DNA of 64,000 nt from Muribaculaceae bacterium (lineage in GTDB: Bacteria; Bacteroidota; Bacteroidia; Bacteroidales; Muribaculaceae). The translations under genes were made by a program, and so were the position numbers. Position 1 is the first letter of the stretch. Every line of letters starts with the position of its first letter. A model generated the notes under the pieces. It ran no database searches, was not told the origin of the DNA, and worked only from the letters and a program-made list of their open reading frames with translations. Shown in pieces: positions 9,295 to 17,774 of the stretch. The DNA lies in assembly GCA_017940245.1 (NCBI GenBank), contig JAGAYZ010000015.1, positions 62,001 through 126,000 of the forward strand, given 5' to 3'.

Positions 9295-10023
9295 CTAGCG
9301 CTGAGCAAAAGTGAACCTCGCCCTCACGTGCTCCTCACCATCGACAGCAACACACATTCGGGTCACATCGGCCGCTTCTTCACAACTCTTGATTTGAGCT
9401 TTCACACCATAATGGGTTTCCTTGATAAAGGCAATCTCCATGCGACGGATAAAGTGGCTGTCGAAATAATCCATTTCATATTGATTCATAAAAAGCTCAA
9501 GATACCTCACCGTGTTTACGTGACGGTTAAAATCACACTCCGCGTAGCCGAATGTGTGTTCCACTACCCTGCCCTCGGTCACAGGCCGCAGTTTGCCCAG
9601 CGGGGCTATGGGGCACGGGCGGTCGTTGATATTGTCACGAATGTAACTGAGCTGGCTGATATCGGCACTCTGGCGCGTCGTTAAGTCTATCACCATCCAG
9701 ATGGTACGCACATAGCCCAGTGTGGCCCCGTGCTCATCGGTTATCTGCATGTTGCGCTGGCTGAACATGCGATTATAATCTTCTATCCACGTGGTGAGCG
9801 TGTAGTTCTCGTTCACGCGTGGATAACGCTCCATCTCCACGGTCACCCGCGCCAGCACCCAAGCGTGATTGTCGGCAATGAGTCGCTCATAGCCCACACC
9901 CCATTCGTTGGCATGCATGGTAGCTACATCTATCACTTTGTTGACCAGCAGCGGCAGCGGCAACTCACCTTGTGGATTACATTCGCCGGCACTTAAATAA
10001 TAGGTTTTACTGTATTCCTTCAT
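9295..10023 (-). CDS. acyl-ACP thioesterase (FatA/FatB-like)
   Basis: A 242-residue double-hotdog acyl-ACP thioesterase, which releases fatty acids from acyl carrier protein. Visible family features are the first hotdog motif GVGYERLIADNHAWVLARV with a TWIEDYNRMFS strand typical of the plant-type FatA fold, and the second-half NRHVNTVRYLELFMNQ that carries the conserved Asn and His of the active site (N-x-H-V-N). It is the last gene of the ybaK-aroC-radical SAM-thioesterase run, starting two bases after the preceding stop codon, so it is clearly in the same transcription unit. Confidence 0.93.
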   Translation of the reverse strand: MKEYSKTYYLSAGECNPQGELPLPLLVNKVIDVATMHANEWGVGYERLIADNHAWVLARVTVEMERYPRVNENYTLTTWIEDYNRMFSQRNMQITDEHGATLGYVRTIWMVIDLTTRQSADISQLSYIRDNINDRPCPIAPLGKLRPVTEGRVVEHTFGYAECDFNRHVNTVRYLELFMNQYEMDYFDSHFIRRMEIAFIKETHYGVKAQIKSCEEAADVTRMCVAVDGEEHVRARFTFAQR

Positions 10024-10025
10024 CG

Positions 10026-10907
10026 TTAGTTATACTGTTCTATTTCCTTTTCTAATATGGTTTGAAATTCAGCGGGTTTAAGCCCCCATTGAGGCAAGAG
10101 CACCATTCCCGATGGCGATTGAGCGACCACCCGCTCCACTACCATGTCGGACGGCAACCGCCGCAGCAAGCGGGCGCATACGGCAGCATACTCTTGCGCC
10201 GTCCATCGCTGCACCGCCACTTGTCGGGCAGTCACTTGTTGGGCCAGCAATGTACCTTTCAGCACTTGCATCTGGTGAAATTTGACCATGCTCACAGGCA
10301 AAGCCGAAATGGCGTCAACCGTTAGTTCCATGTCGGCAACCGTCTCGCCCGGCATTCCTAGTATCAAATGCACGCCCACTGGGATGCGGCACGCTGCCAG
10401 TCGCTCAATAGCATCGGCCGATGTTGCCCAATCGTGACAACGATTCACCAGCTGCAGTGTGCGGTCGTGCATCGTCTCCACGCCCAGTTCTACCATCACA
10501 TAGGCTCGCCGTTGCAAGTCGGCAATATAGTCCAGCACATTGCCCGGCAAGCAATCGGGTCTTGTGGCAATCACCAGCCCAAGCACACCGTCAACGATCA
10601 ACGCCTCTTCAAAGCGGGCCTCCAAACGGCTCACGTCGTCATGAGTCCCGGTAAAGGCCTGGAAATAGGCTAAATATCCTACCACATCGCCTTTTGACGC
10701 AAAAAATTGCTTACCGGCTTGCAGTTGCTCGGTCACGCTATCAGTCCTGTGGCAATAAGAAGGGACAAAGGCACGATTGTCACAATATGTGCACCCACCT
10801 CGCCCCACGGTGCCATCACGATTTGGGCACGTAAAACCGCCATCGACGGCAATTTTCTGCACTCGGCCGCCAAATAGTTCGGTCATATAATGGGAAAAAC
10901 TTCTCAT
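10026..10907 (-). CDS. yhcC: TIGR01212 radical SAM protein (YhcC-like)
   Basis: A radical SAM protein of about 293 residues in the YhcC/TIGR01212 family. The iron-sulfur cysteines are in FTCPNRDGTVGRGGCTYC near the N-terminus, an unusual spacing characteristic of this family and of its relative Elp3. Other marks are FVPSYC, GLVIATRPDCLP, VELGVETMHDRTL, GVHLILGMPGET and MVKFHQMQVLKGT. Its substrate is not established. The ATG at 10907 shares its A with the aroC stop codon (TGATG), indicating translational coupling; a GTG three bases upstream is the alternative start. Confidence 0.93.
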   Translation of the reverse strand: MRSFSHYMTELFGGRVQKIAVDGGFTCPNRDGTVGRGGCTYCDNRAFVPSYCHRTDSVTEQLQAGKQFFASKGDVVGYLAYFQAFTGTHDDVSRLEARFEEALIVDGVLGLVIATRPDCLPGNVLDYIADLQRRAYVMVELGVETMHDRTLQLVNRCHDWATSADAIERLAACRIPVGVHLILGMPGETVADMELTVDAISALPVSMVKFHQMQVLKGTLLAQQVTARQVAVQRWTAQEYAAVCARLLRRLPSDMVVERVVAQSPSGMVLLPQWGLKPAEFQTILEKEIEQYN

Positions 10908-11980
10908 CACAGTGCGGCCCTGGCCAGTAACTCTGCATCTAGAATCACCATGGAGGCCATGGCTTCAACCACCGGCACCGCTCTGGGCACTACGCACACG
11001 TCGTGCCTGCCATGAGGATGAATGGTAACGGCCTGGGCTGCGGCATTGAGTGTAGTCACTTCGCGCATCAACGTGGGCACCGGTTTGAAATAGACATCGA
11101 AATAAATATCGTCGCCCGTGGAGATGCCTCCCAAGATGCCTCCGGAATGGTTCTTTTCCAGGCACACCTGGCCATAGTCGCCCACCACAAAGGGGTCTAT
11201 TGCTTCGCTCCCTTTCATTGAGGCCATGTCGATGCCGGCACCAAGACTGAATGCTTTGGCTGCCGGTATGCTCATCATGGCCGCCGCCAACTCAGCGTCA
11301 AGTCGGCCTGCAACAGGTTCGCCCAGTCCTGTGCGCACGCCGCTCACCACGCATGTAACGCGGCCTCCCAGCGTATCGCCTTGGTCACGGGCTTCGATGA
11401 TAGCGGCTTTCATCTGTGATGCGGCTACCGAGTCGGGACAACGCACTTCATTCTTGTCGACAACCGACAAATCCAGCTGCCGATAAGGCGTTCGCAATTC
11501 CACATTTCCTACTTGAGAAACATAAGCCTTAATCTCAACTCCCCTTTTCTTCAAGACCTGCATGGCAAAGGCTCCAGCCACCACGCGCGAGAGCGTTTCT
11601 CGGGCCGAAGCGCGGCCACCGCCGCGATGGTCACGGATGCCATATTTCATCTGATAGGTGAAATCGGCATGCGATGGCCGGTAGACATCACGCAATTGCT
11701 CATAATCGGCACTGCGGGCATCGGTGTTGCGTACAATGAAACCGATGGGTGTGCCCAACGTCTTTCCATCAAGCAGTCCCGACAGGATCTCTAGCCGGTC
11801 GGCCTCGGCACGTTTCGTCACCAGAGCCGATGCGCCCGGACGGCGGCGGTCAAGGGCGCGTTGTATCTCGTCAAGGTCGATGGGCACTCCCGATGGCATG
11901 CCATCAATCACTCCCCCCATGGCCGGACCGTGCGACTCTCCGAAGCTGGTCAGGCGATATATGCGTCCAAACGTGTTCAT
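10907..11980 (-). CDS. aroC: chorismate synthase
   Basis: Chorismate synthase, the last enzyme of the shikimate pathway, converts EPSP to chorismate using reduced FMN. From the ATG at 11980 (MNTFGRIYRLTSFGESHG) the protein has 357 residues, the usual length. Family signatures are GESHGPAMGGVIDGMPSGV, RRRPGASALVTKRAEAD, RDHRGGGRASARETLSRV and, near the C-terminus, GRHDVCVVPRAVPVVEAM. A longer frame reaches 12031 but would overlap ybaK; the 11980 start leaves a 7-base gap. Second gene of a four-gene minus-strand operon. Confidence 0.97.
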   Translation of the reverse strand: MNTFGRIYRLTSFGESHGPAMGGVIDGMPSGVPIDLDEIQRALDRRRPGASALVTKRAEADRLEILSGLLDGKTLGTPIGFIVRNTDARSADYEQLRDVYRPSHADFTYQMKYGIRDHRGGGRASARETLSRVVAGAFAMQVLKKRGVEIKAYVSQVGNVELRTPYRQLDLSVVDKNEVRCPDSVAASQMKAAIIEARDQGDTLGGRVTCVVSGVRTGLGEPVAGRLDAELAAAMMSIPAAKAFSLGAGIDMASMKGSEAIDPFVVGDYGQVCLEKNHSGGILGGISTGDDIYFDVYFKPVPTLMREVTTLNAAAQAVTIHPHGRHDVCVVPRAVPVVEAMASMVILDAELLARAAL

Positions 11981-11987
11981 GATGCCA

Positions 11988-12479
11988 TCAATTTTTGTCG
12001 GCGACAAGATCGACCACGGTTGCACCCACAAAAGCCACCAGGTCGCCGGGGTTCACCTTCAGTTGCAGACCACGCTGCCCGGCACTCACATAGATATGCG
12101 GGAAATCGGTGCACGTGGAATGAAAAAATGTGGGAAACGGCTTCTTCATGCCCACGGGCGAGCACCCGCCACGAATGTAACCTGTAGTAGGCAGCAATTC
12201 CTTCATGGCAATCAGGTCGGCCTTCTTGTTGCCCGACACCTTGGCGGCTTTTTTCAAATCCACCTCGGCATCGCCCGGCACTACGCACACAAAGTGGCCA
12301 TTGCGGTCACCCTTGAGCACCAGCGTCTTGAACACACAATGGATATCCTCGCCCAGCGATGCCGCCACATGGTCGGCTGCCAAATTGTTCTCGTCAACCT
12401 CATAGGGAATCAGTTCGTAGGCCACATGGGCCTGGTCCAGCAAGCGGGCCGCATTGGTCTTATTTACTTTTTTCATCAT
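11988..12479 (-). CDS. ybaK: Cys-tRNA(Pro)/Cys-tRNA(Cys) deacylase YbaK/EbsC
   Basis: A protein of about 163 residues in the YbaK/EbsC subfamily of the INS domain superfamily, which hydrolyses misacylated Cys-tRNA(Pro) and so proofreads translation. Motifs are FKTLVLKGDRNGHFVCVVPG with the conserved lysine in KTLV, and the glycine-rich YIRGGCSPVGMKKPFPTF, hallmark of the family. The two ATG codons at 12479 and 12476 are both possible starts; the more upstream TTG is less likely. First gene of the run that continues with aroC seven bases later. Confidence 0.95.
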   Translation of the reverse strand: MMKKVNKTNAARLLDQAHVAYELIPYEVDENNLAADHVAASLGEDIHCVFKTLVLKGDRNGHFVCVVPGDAEVDLKKAAKVSGNKKADLIAMKELLPTTGYIRGGCSPVGMKKPFPTFFHSTCTDFPHIYVSAGQRGLQLKVNPGDLVAFVGATVVDLVADKN

Positions 12480-12548
12480 TTTTTTCAAAGAATTGACTAC
12501 AAAGTTACGTCACTTTTTATACCTTTGCAAATAAAAAAATACACAGAC

Positions 12549-13364
12549 ATGAAAAAAATGATTCTTAGCGCACTCACCGCGCTCCTATGTATCGCAAGTG
12601 GCCAGGCGCAGTTCTTCGGTGTCGACACCGATCGTTTAAGCACACTCATAACCAGCGCACAAGCACTGCCGCAAGACAATGCCGTGCTCATCCTCAACTC
12701 CACGCTCAAAGCCATGGAAAACGATGGCAAAGCCTATCGCAAAGTAGTGGAATTTGTTGAGCGCATGGGTGATCCGGCCGACAGTCTGCACAACGAGGTG
12801 CTCTACACCGAAGGGTTGAAAAACGTGGTCAACTCTTTCGTGCTGAGCAACAGCGAGAAGCAGCGTCCCAAGGCGCTGCTGGCACTGGCGCAGAAAAACG
12901 CTATTGGCTCCATGGCAACCGACATAGAATACGCCACGCCCGACGGGAAAAGTAACCAATTGCTCACGAGCGACAAATACAAACTGGTGTTTTTCAACGA
13001 CATTGACTGCGACGCATGCGCAAAGGTGAAAGAAGCCTTGGCACAATCTACCGCACTCAGCGATGCCGTTAAAGGCGGACTGCTGCAAGTCGTTTCCATC
13101 TACACTGGCAGCAACGAGAAAGCCTGGAAGAAAAGTCAACTGCCTGCTTGGGTAATCAACGGATGGGACAAGAAGCAACAAGTCGAGGCTGCCGAGGCCT
13201 ACGTGCTCAGCACCACCCCGCTCTTCTACTTGCTCAGCCGCGACGGCAAGGTGCTGCTCAAGAACGAGCCTAGCCTCAAGCGCGTGGAAAGCGCCATCGG
13301 CCGCGTGCTGGTCAGCAGCAACAACGACGCCACAGCCCTCGCCAAGATGCTGTTCAACAAGTAA
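12549..13364 (+). CDS. secreted thioredoxin-like DUF5106-type protein
   Basis: A 271-residue protein. The ATG at 12549 starts a signal peptide (MKKMILSALTALLCIASGQA), so the much longer frame reaching upstream over aroC is not used. The N-terminal half is helical. The C-terminal half is a thioredoxin fold: YKLVFFNDIDCDACAKVKEA holds a CxxC pair (CDAC), then VVSIYTGSNEKAW and the cis-proline-like stretch STTPLFYLLSRDGKVLLK. This order matches the Bacteroidetes family DUF5106, periplasmic proteins related to TlpA/ResA. It is probably involved in periplasmic redox or protein quality control. Divergent from ybaK, with an AT-rich 69-bp gap that probably holds both promoters, and followed by a strong terminator. 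Confidence 0.8.
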   Translation: MKKMILSALTALLCIASGQAQFFGVDTDRLSTLITSAQALPQDNAVLILNSTLKAMENDGKAYRKVVEFVERMGDPADSLHNEVLYTEGLKNVVNSFVLSNSEKQRPKALLALAQKNAIGSMATDIEYATPDGKSNQLLTSDKYKLVFFNDIDCDACAKVKEALAQSTALSDAVKGGLLQVVSIYTGSNEKAWKKSQLPAWVINGWDKKQQVEAAEAYVLSTTPLFYLLSRDGKVLLKNEPSLKRVESAIGRVLVSSNNDATALAKMLFNK

Positions 13365-13388
13365 GACATTCACCTACTGGATAACAAC

Positions 13389-13426
13389 CAAAGCTCTCTG
13401 CTCAATGCCGAGGGCTTTGTTTTTTA
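13389..13426 (+). terminator. intrinsic terminator after the DUF5106 gene
   Basis: A 10-bp stem with one G-T wobble (13389-13398 with 13410-13419) is followed directly by a run of seven T. It lies about 25 bases after the stop codon. Confidence 0.85.
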
Positions 13427-13511
13427 GTAACGCACTCAACACTCAGCGTCGGCTATTTCGACATAGAAATCGTCATAGAAATCCTGTCCTCTTTTGTTAT
13501 TCAAAAAAATT

Positions 13512-13614
13512 CACTAATTTTGCGCTGGAATCGCGAAATTAGGCTTTGCCTCGGCAATAAAGATAAAAACTGAGTTTCTAATTTTGTATTGCGCTCGGCT
13601 TGCACTAATTTTGC
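13512..13614. repeat. dispersed promoter-bearing repeat, family 1, copy A
   Basis: This element aligns along its length with 34329-34422. Shared blocks, in order, are a TAATTTTGC box, GCGAAAT, CTCGGCAATAAA, an AT-rich centre, ATTGC, CTTGCA and a closing TA-N-TTTTG box. GGCAATAAA and the later ATTGC form a weak inverted repeat. It begins and ends with promoter-like boxes. No gene starts directly behind this copy; the nearest is the HTH gene at 13937. A perfect 10-bp hairpin (13622-13631 with 13635-13644) follows it. Confidence 0.6.
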
Positions 13615-13787
13615 AGCGGCTCGAAAGAAAGACTCTTTCTTTCGGCCAACATAACATAACGAAAAGCGTTTTTGCTTGATTCCCGCCTAGGAAATCGCCA
13701 ATTTCAAAATGTAATGGAAGCAAGCAGTCAACAAACGCTCATGCGTGCCTATACCCATCCCCCATATAGGCGGGTGACAGTGATATA

Positions 13788-13867
13788 AGGCATTGCGTGG
13801 GGGATGACTGTCTATTTTTACATGGGTGTTTGGCGATGCCTCTAGGCGAATAGACAAGTGAATGCCT
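13788..13867 (+). other. possible structured RNA upstream of the small HTH gene
   Basis: Nested complementary segments pair AGGCATT (13788-13794) with AATGCCT (13861-13867), and TGTCTATT (13809-13816) with AATAGACA (13849-13856), with a small GCCT/AGGC hairpin inside. It may be a leader or a small RNA; the strand is a guess from the downstream gene. The rest of the 13427-13936 gap holds the repeat at 13512-13614, a 10-bp hairpin, and no gene I can support. Confidence 0.3.
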
Positions 13868-13936
13868 CACGCTTCTTGTTTTATTTAGACAACATTTAAG
13901 CACGCCCTGGAGGCAAGGGAGGATTCGCATGAAAGA

Positions 13937-14161
13937 ATGATCAACATCGGTCAAGCCATCAAAGAGGAACTGGAACGGCAGGAGCGCCCGGCCAGTTGGC
14001 TCGCATCCAAACTTGGTTGCAACCGTCAGTTCGTCTATCGCATCTTTATGAAAAACAGCATTGACAGCGACTTGCTGCTACGCATTTCCATTATTTTGCA
14101 TCGCGACTTCTTCCAGGAATTCAGCAATGCGATTTCTCCCAATGGCTCCATCGGGAAATGA
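13937..14161 (+). CDS. small XRE-like helix-turn-helix protein
   Basis: A 74-residue protein resembling a stand-alone XRE/Cro helix-turn-helix: INIGQAIKEELERQERPAS, then WLASKLGCNRQFVYRIF as the helix-turn-helix (ASKLG-turn-RQFVYRI) and LLLRISIILHRDFFQEF as the following helix. It carries no other domain and would bind DNA as a dimer. A concentric palindrome (14211-14247) just downstream, ahead of the TolB-like gene, is one possible target. Such short HTH proteins are common in Bacteroidales and their roles are mostly unknown. A structured stretch lies upstream. Confidence 0.75.
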   Translation: MINIGQAIKEELERQERPASWLASKLGCNRQFVYRIFMKNSIDSDLLLRISIILHRDFFQEFSNAISPNGSIGK

Positions 14162-14210
14162 GGCAAGCGTTCCATCTTACCACCTGAAAAACAACAACAT
14201 AAACCCATTT

Positions 14211-14247
14211 GTTACCAATTTGTGACAATCTGTCACATTTACGTAAC
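14211..14247. promoter_or_regulatory. 37-bp concentric palindrome, possible operator
   Basis: Two inverted repeats share one centre at 14229: GTGACA (14222-14227) with TGTCAC (14231-14236), and GTTAC (14211-14215) with GTAAC (14243-14247). It lies upstream of a TAATTTTG promoter box at 14280-14287 and of the TolB-like gene, where a regulator would bind. Confidence 0.5.
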
Positions 14248-14321
14248 CACATTTCTCCATTCCCTCTCACATTAAGCGGTAATTTTGTAACAAATTCATT
14301 GCAACTTTAACCCTTATTAGA

Positions 14322-15317
14322 ATGTCACATTTTTTTAATATTAGACGAGCGGCAACAGCCTTTTTCATTTTTGCCTCAATTGCTCAGACCCATGCCGCAG
14401 TAGATTACTCAGTGCTCACGGTCAACGAGGAGGCCGGCGTGGATTTCACACGCATCACCAGCGATAATGATTTTGTTGCCATGCCACAAGTGAAACGCGG
14501 CGGCAACAAAGTGAACTGGCTCACCAACCGCATCATAGACGTTTCTACCGATGGTCATGACCTGGCTTACCTTTCACTGCGAAACGGCACTACCAATATC
14601 TTCATCAAAGACATTGACAAGCAAGGCAGTTCGGTGCAACGCACCAACCGCCAAGCCGTGATGGATTTTGCTTATTCGCCCGACGGCAAATACATTTGCT
14701 TTTCCGAAAAAACAGGAAAATTCAACCAAATCTTTCAAACTAGCGCATCCAGTGGATATGTTTGCAGGCAGATTACCAGCAACAATCTCGATTATTCGCC
14801 GGTGTATTCCAGCGACATGAAAAATGTTTTCTTTGCCCGTCAAGAAGGTAAAGGCATGAGTGTGTGGAGCTATAACATAGCCAACAATTTCCTGTCAAGC
14901 TATACACGCGGTCAAAACCCTTATCCATTGCGCAATGAAAATTCCATTTTGTGCGCCCGTACCAATGCCGAAGGCCGCGGCGAGATATGGATGGTCAATT
15001 ATGTTACAGGCGTCGAAGAGTGCATCCTGGCCGACCCTATGCGCAGTTTCTCCACTCCCCAACTCTCACCTGATGGCAAGTGGATTGTGTTGGTGGGTAG
15101 CAATGTACTCATGAATGGCAGTTCAAAATATGCCAATACCGACATCTTTGTATGTCGTCCCGACGGCACACAGCTCACCCAGCTCACTTACCATGCGGCT
15201 GATGACCTCAGTCCCGTGTGGAGCCGTACAGGAACATACATCTACTTCATTTCACAACGTGGCAGTGCAACGGCCACGGCCAACGTGTGGCGCATCACGT
15301 TCCTAGAGCCAATGTAA
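14322..15317 (+). CDS. TolB-like beta-propeller protein, secreted
   Basis: A 331-residue protein with an N-terminal signal-like segment (RRAATAFFIFASIAQTHA) followed by repeated PD40/TolB-type blades: VSTDGHDLAYLSLRNGTTN, FAYSPDGKYICFSEKTGK, YSPVYSSDMKNVFFARQEG, PQLSPDGKWIVLVGS and LSPVWSRTGTYIYFISQRG. The SPDGK-(Y/W)I pattern is the WD40-like PD40 repeat. TolB itself works with Pal at the cell envelope, but many Bacteroidetes PD40 proteins are unrelated to Tol; no tol-pal genes are nearby. Probably periplasmic. A TAATTTTG box 35 bases upstream of the start and a palindrome further upstream suggest a regulated promoter of its own. Confidence 0.75.
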   Translation: MSHFFNIRRAATAFFIFASIAQTHAAVDYSVLTVNEEAGVDFTRITSDNDFVAMPQVKRGGNKVNWLTNRIIDVSTDGHDLAYLSLRNGTTNIFIKDIDKQGSSVQRTNRQAVMDFAYSPDGKYICFSEKTGKFNQIFQTSASSGYVCRQITSNNLDYSPVYSSDMKNVFFARQEGKGMSVWSYNIANNFLSSYTRGQNPYPLRNENSILCARTNAEGRGEIWMVNYVTGVEECILADPMRSFSTPQLSPDGKWIVLVGSNVLMNGSSKYANTDIFVCRPDGTQLTQLTYHAADDLSPVWSRTGTYIYFISQRGSATATANVWRITFLEPM

Positions 15318-15360
15318 AAAAACATTTATGCAATAATTGTTTAATCTAAAACTCCTTACA

Positions 15361-16077
15361 ATGAAAAAATCAATTATTTTAGTTACACTTGCAACTATCA
15401 CACTTTCTGCATCAGCTCAATTCTCCGGGAATTCAGCAGGATCTTCATCTATGGGCGACAACAGCGGCTGGAACACTGTTTATGCAGAATGGAACCCCAC
15501 GAGCATGTATTACACAGGCAAAGGGGATGCCGACAAAGTGAACTTCAACGCCTTCTCTTTGGGTTATAGTAAGGCTTTTGCTTTATCACAGTCTGTACCC
15601 ATCTTCCTTGAAGCAGGTCTTGCCGCTCAATTCATGTTCAAAAGCGAAACAGTTGACGAGCGTTATTATGAGGATGATTCTTGGTGGAAAGAAAAGCAGA
15701 GCATCCACATGCTCTCTGTGAAAGTTCCTGTAAACGTCATCTATAAATGGAACATTCCCAACAGTCGTGTTGAACTGATGCCTTTTATGGGTATCAGCCT
15801 ACGCGGCAACGTATGGGGTGAATGGAAAGAATCTCTTGAAACTGTTGTCAACGGGAAACACAACGACGAGAACGGTTCAGATTCCTACAATCTTTTCAGC
15901 AAGGACGAAATGGAGGGTAAACAATGGAAGCGCTTCCAGATTGGTTGGCAAGCTGGCATAAAGGCTCGCTTCAATGAAAAATTCCTCATTGGCGGCTCTA
16001 TTGGAACTGATTTTATGGAAATCGCTAAAAAGGAAAAGTTCATCAATGGTTCCATTATGCTGGGTTACACCTTCTAA
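15361..16077 (+). CDS. outer-membrane beta-barrel protein
   Basis: A 238-residue protein starting at the ATG at 15361 with a signal peptide (MKKSIILVTLATITLSASAQ). The rest is alternating hydrophobic and polar strands with many aromatic residues: VNFNAFSLGYSKAF, IFLEAGLAAQFMFKSE, VELMPFMGISLRGNVWG, QIGWQAGIKARFN, FLIGGSIGTDFMEI, and a final strand ending in Y-T-F, the C-terminal aromatic typical of outer-membrane barrels. About eight to ten strands are likely. The family is outer-membrane beta-barrel (porin-like) and its cargo is unknown. It lies 43 bases after the TolB-like gene and has its own strong terminator, so the two may form one unit. Confidence 0.85.
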   Translation: MKKSIILVTLATITLSASAQFSGNSAGSSSMGDNSGWNTVYAEWNPTSMYYTGKGDADKVNFNAFSLGYSKAFALSQSVPIFLEAGLAAQFMFKSETVDERYYEDDSWWKEKQSIHMLSVKVPVNVIYKWNIPNSRVELMPFMGISLRGNVWGEWKESLETVVNGKHNDENGSDSYNLFSKDEMEGKQWKRFQIGWQAGIKARFNEKFLIGGSIGTDFMEIAKKEKFINGSIMLGYTF

Positions 16078-16107
16078 AAGCAAATGACTTACACTTAAAT
16101 TATTTCC

Positions 16108-16149
16108 GGGAGTAACAGGTTTCAGCTTTTACTTGTTGCTCCCTTTTTT
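16108..16149 (+). terminator. intrinsic terminator after the barrel gene
   Basis: A stem of about 13 bp with wobble pairs starts at GGGAG (16108-16112) and closes at CTCCC (ending 16143), followed by six T. Confidence 0.85.
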
Positions 16150-16158
16150 ATACCATCC

Positions 16159-16938
16159 ATGACAAGCAATATTGCCCGATTTTTCCTGCGATTTTTGTTG
16201 TCATCAACGATTTTCGTGGCAACAAGTTTCTCGACATTCGCTCTAGAAACAGCATCCGATTCAATCATGGCGAGCAATGCTGCTGGTGAATCTTTCCACT
16301 GGCGACAGCTCGCTGTGCCTGCTTCGCTGATTGCGTTAGGAACTTGGGGTGTGGGCAATGGCTGGTTTGGCACGGTGAACCGCGACACCCAAGAAATGTT
16401 TTGCGACCTGAGCAATGGTCACCGTTTCAAGGCCGATGACTATATCCAGTATGTGCCCATAGCTACCGGTGCGGCCCTTAACTTCACAGGCAAGGGACTG
16501 CACCCCAGGCGCGAACGATGGTTGATGATGGGTACTGCCGTAGCCTTGACCGCCATCATGGTGAATGGCGTGAAATGGGCAGTGGACGAACTCCGGCCCG
16601 ATGGCAGTGCCTACAATTCTTTCCCTTCGGGGCACACCGCCACCGCTTTTGTGGGGGCGGAATTAGTGCGCATGGAGTACGGCAATGCATGGGGGCTGGG
16701 GGCATATACCATCGCCACCACAGTAGGAATACTGCGCATGTATAACAACCGGCACTGGCTCAATGATGTGCTGGCCGGTGCCGGAATCGGCATCCTGTCG
16801 GCCCGTGCGGCCCTGTGGCTGTTGCCACTCGAAAGGCGACTACTAGGATGGAACAAGCGGTCATCGTCTCCTACCGTGGCGCTAATGCCTATGTCATCGC
16901 CGGGTTTCTACGGTCTATCGGTTGCCGCCAGCTTTTAA
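16159..16938 (+). CDS. PAP2-superfamily membrane phosphatase
   Basis: A 259-residue protein of the PAP2/haloperoxidase superfamily with a hydrophobic N-terminus. The three catalytic motifs are all present: KWAVDELRP (K-x6-RP), PSGHTATAF (PSGH) and RMYNNRHWLNDVLAG (the R-x5-H-x3-D part), with membrane segments between. Such enzymes dephosphorylate undecaprenyl pyrophosphate, phosphatidylglycerol phosphate or lipid A; the exact substrate is not readable. The following glycosyltransferase gene begins 26 bases later and is probably co-transcribed, which suits a role in envelope glycolipid synthesis. Confidence 0.9.
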   Translation: MTSNIARFFLRFLLSSTIFVATSFSTFALETASDSIMASNAAGESFHWRQLAVPASLIALGTWGVGNGWFGTVNRDTQEMFCDLSNGHRFKADDYIQYVPIATGAALNFTGKGLHPRRERWLMMGTAVALTAIMVNGVKWAVDELRPDGSAYNSFPSGHTATAFVGAELVRMEYGNAWGLGAYTIATTVGILRMYNNRHWLNDVLAGAGIGILSARAALWLLPLERRLLGWNKRSSSPTVALMPMSSPGFYGLSVAASF

Positions 16939-16964
16939 AGTCAACCACAATAAATACAATTGTC

Positions 16965-17774
16965 ATGAAACAACAAATTCTCACCACTTTAATCATCACC
17001 ACCTACAACTGGCCGGAGGCCTTACGGCTGTGCCTCGACAGCCTGAAACGACAAAGTGAGCTGCCCGATGAGGTCATCATTGCCGACGATGGCTCGACCG
17101 ACGACACCAAGGCCGTTATCGACGCATTTCGCCCTCAACTGCCATGCCCCCTCAAGCATGTGTGGCAAGAAGACCGCGGCTTTCGCCGCAGCGCTATTCT
17201 CAACAAAGCGCTACGGGCGACCAGCCCCAACCATTACGTCATCTTCATTGACGGCGACGTGATTCTTCACAAGCACTTCATTGCCGACCACTGTCGTCTG
17301 GCCGAACCGGGGTATTACGTATTTGGCCGCCGCGTGCTACTCAATGAGCACCACAACCAACTGCTCAAAGAAAATCCTGGCATGAAACTCAATGTTTTCA
17401 CCCCTGGGATAAAACGCCGATCCAACGCATTATATTTGCCTTTTCTTTCACCCATTACCGAATCCTACAAGCGGAGCAAGGTTTATGGATTTGGATGCAA
17501 CTTGGCCGCCTGGCTCGACGATATTATCAGCATCAACGGCTATAACGAGGTAATGGAAGGATGGGGATGTGAAGATACCGAGTTCATCATACGGCTCAGG
17601 AACAGTGGCCTGGTGTCTAAGGCAGCAAAATTTCAGTCCATTCTCTATCATCTGTGGCATCGGCAGCGCCCCGCTAGTGAAGCCAACAGAAAATATCTTG
17701 AGCAACTGATGGGTATGAAAATTCGCCGGTGCGAACAGGGTTATGATAATGGCGGGCAAGAGAGGCACAGGTAA
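16965..17774 (+). CDS. family 2 glycosyltransferase with GT7-like C-terminus
   Basis: A 269-residue GT-A glycosyltransferase. The start is the ATG at 16965 (MKQQILTTLIITTYNWPEAL); the longer frame to 16815 runs over the PAP2 gene. It shows LIITTYNWPEALRLCLDSL, DEVIIADDGSTDDT with the nucleotide-sugar-binding aspartates, FIDGDVILHKHF (the D-G-D metal-binding motif), and near the C-terminus GWGCEDTEFIIRLRNSGL, the galactosyltransferase-type (Glyco_transf_7C) catalytic segment. It probably adds one sugar in surface polysaccharide or lipooligosaccharide synthesis. Its last 34 bases overlap, tail to tail, the end of tilS. Confidence 0.9.
   Translation: MKQQILTTLIITTYNWPEALRLCLDSLKRQSELPDEVIIADDGSTDDTKAVIDAFRPQLPCPLKHVWQEDRGFRRSAILNKALRATSPNHYVIFIDGDVILHKHFIADHCRLAEPGYYVFGRRVLLNEHHNQLLKENPGMKLNVFTPGIKRRSNALYLPFLSPITESYKRSKVYGFGCNLAAWLDDIISINGYNEVMEGWGCEDTEFIIRLRNSGLVSKAAKFQSILYHLWHRQRPASEANRKYLEQLMGMKIRRCEQGYDNGGQERHR

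Noticed and set aside
11724..12548. 275-codon extension upstream of the DUF5106-type gene
   Set aside because: It runs over aroC and ybaK; a signal peptide and promoter-like context place the real start at 12549.
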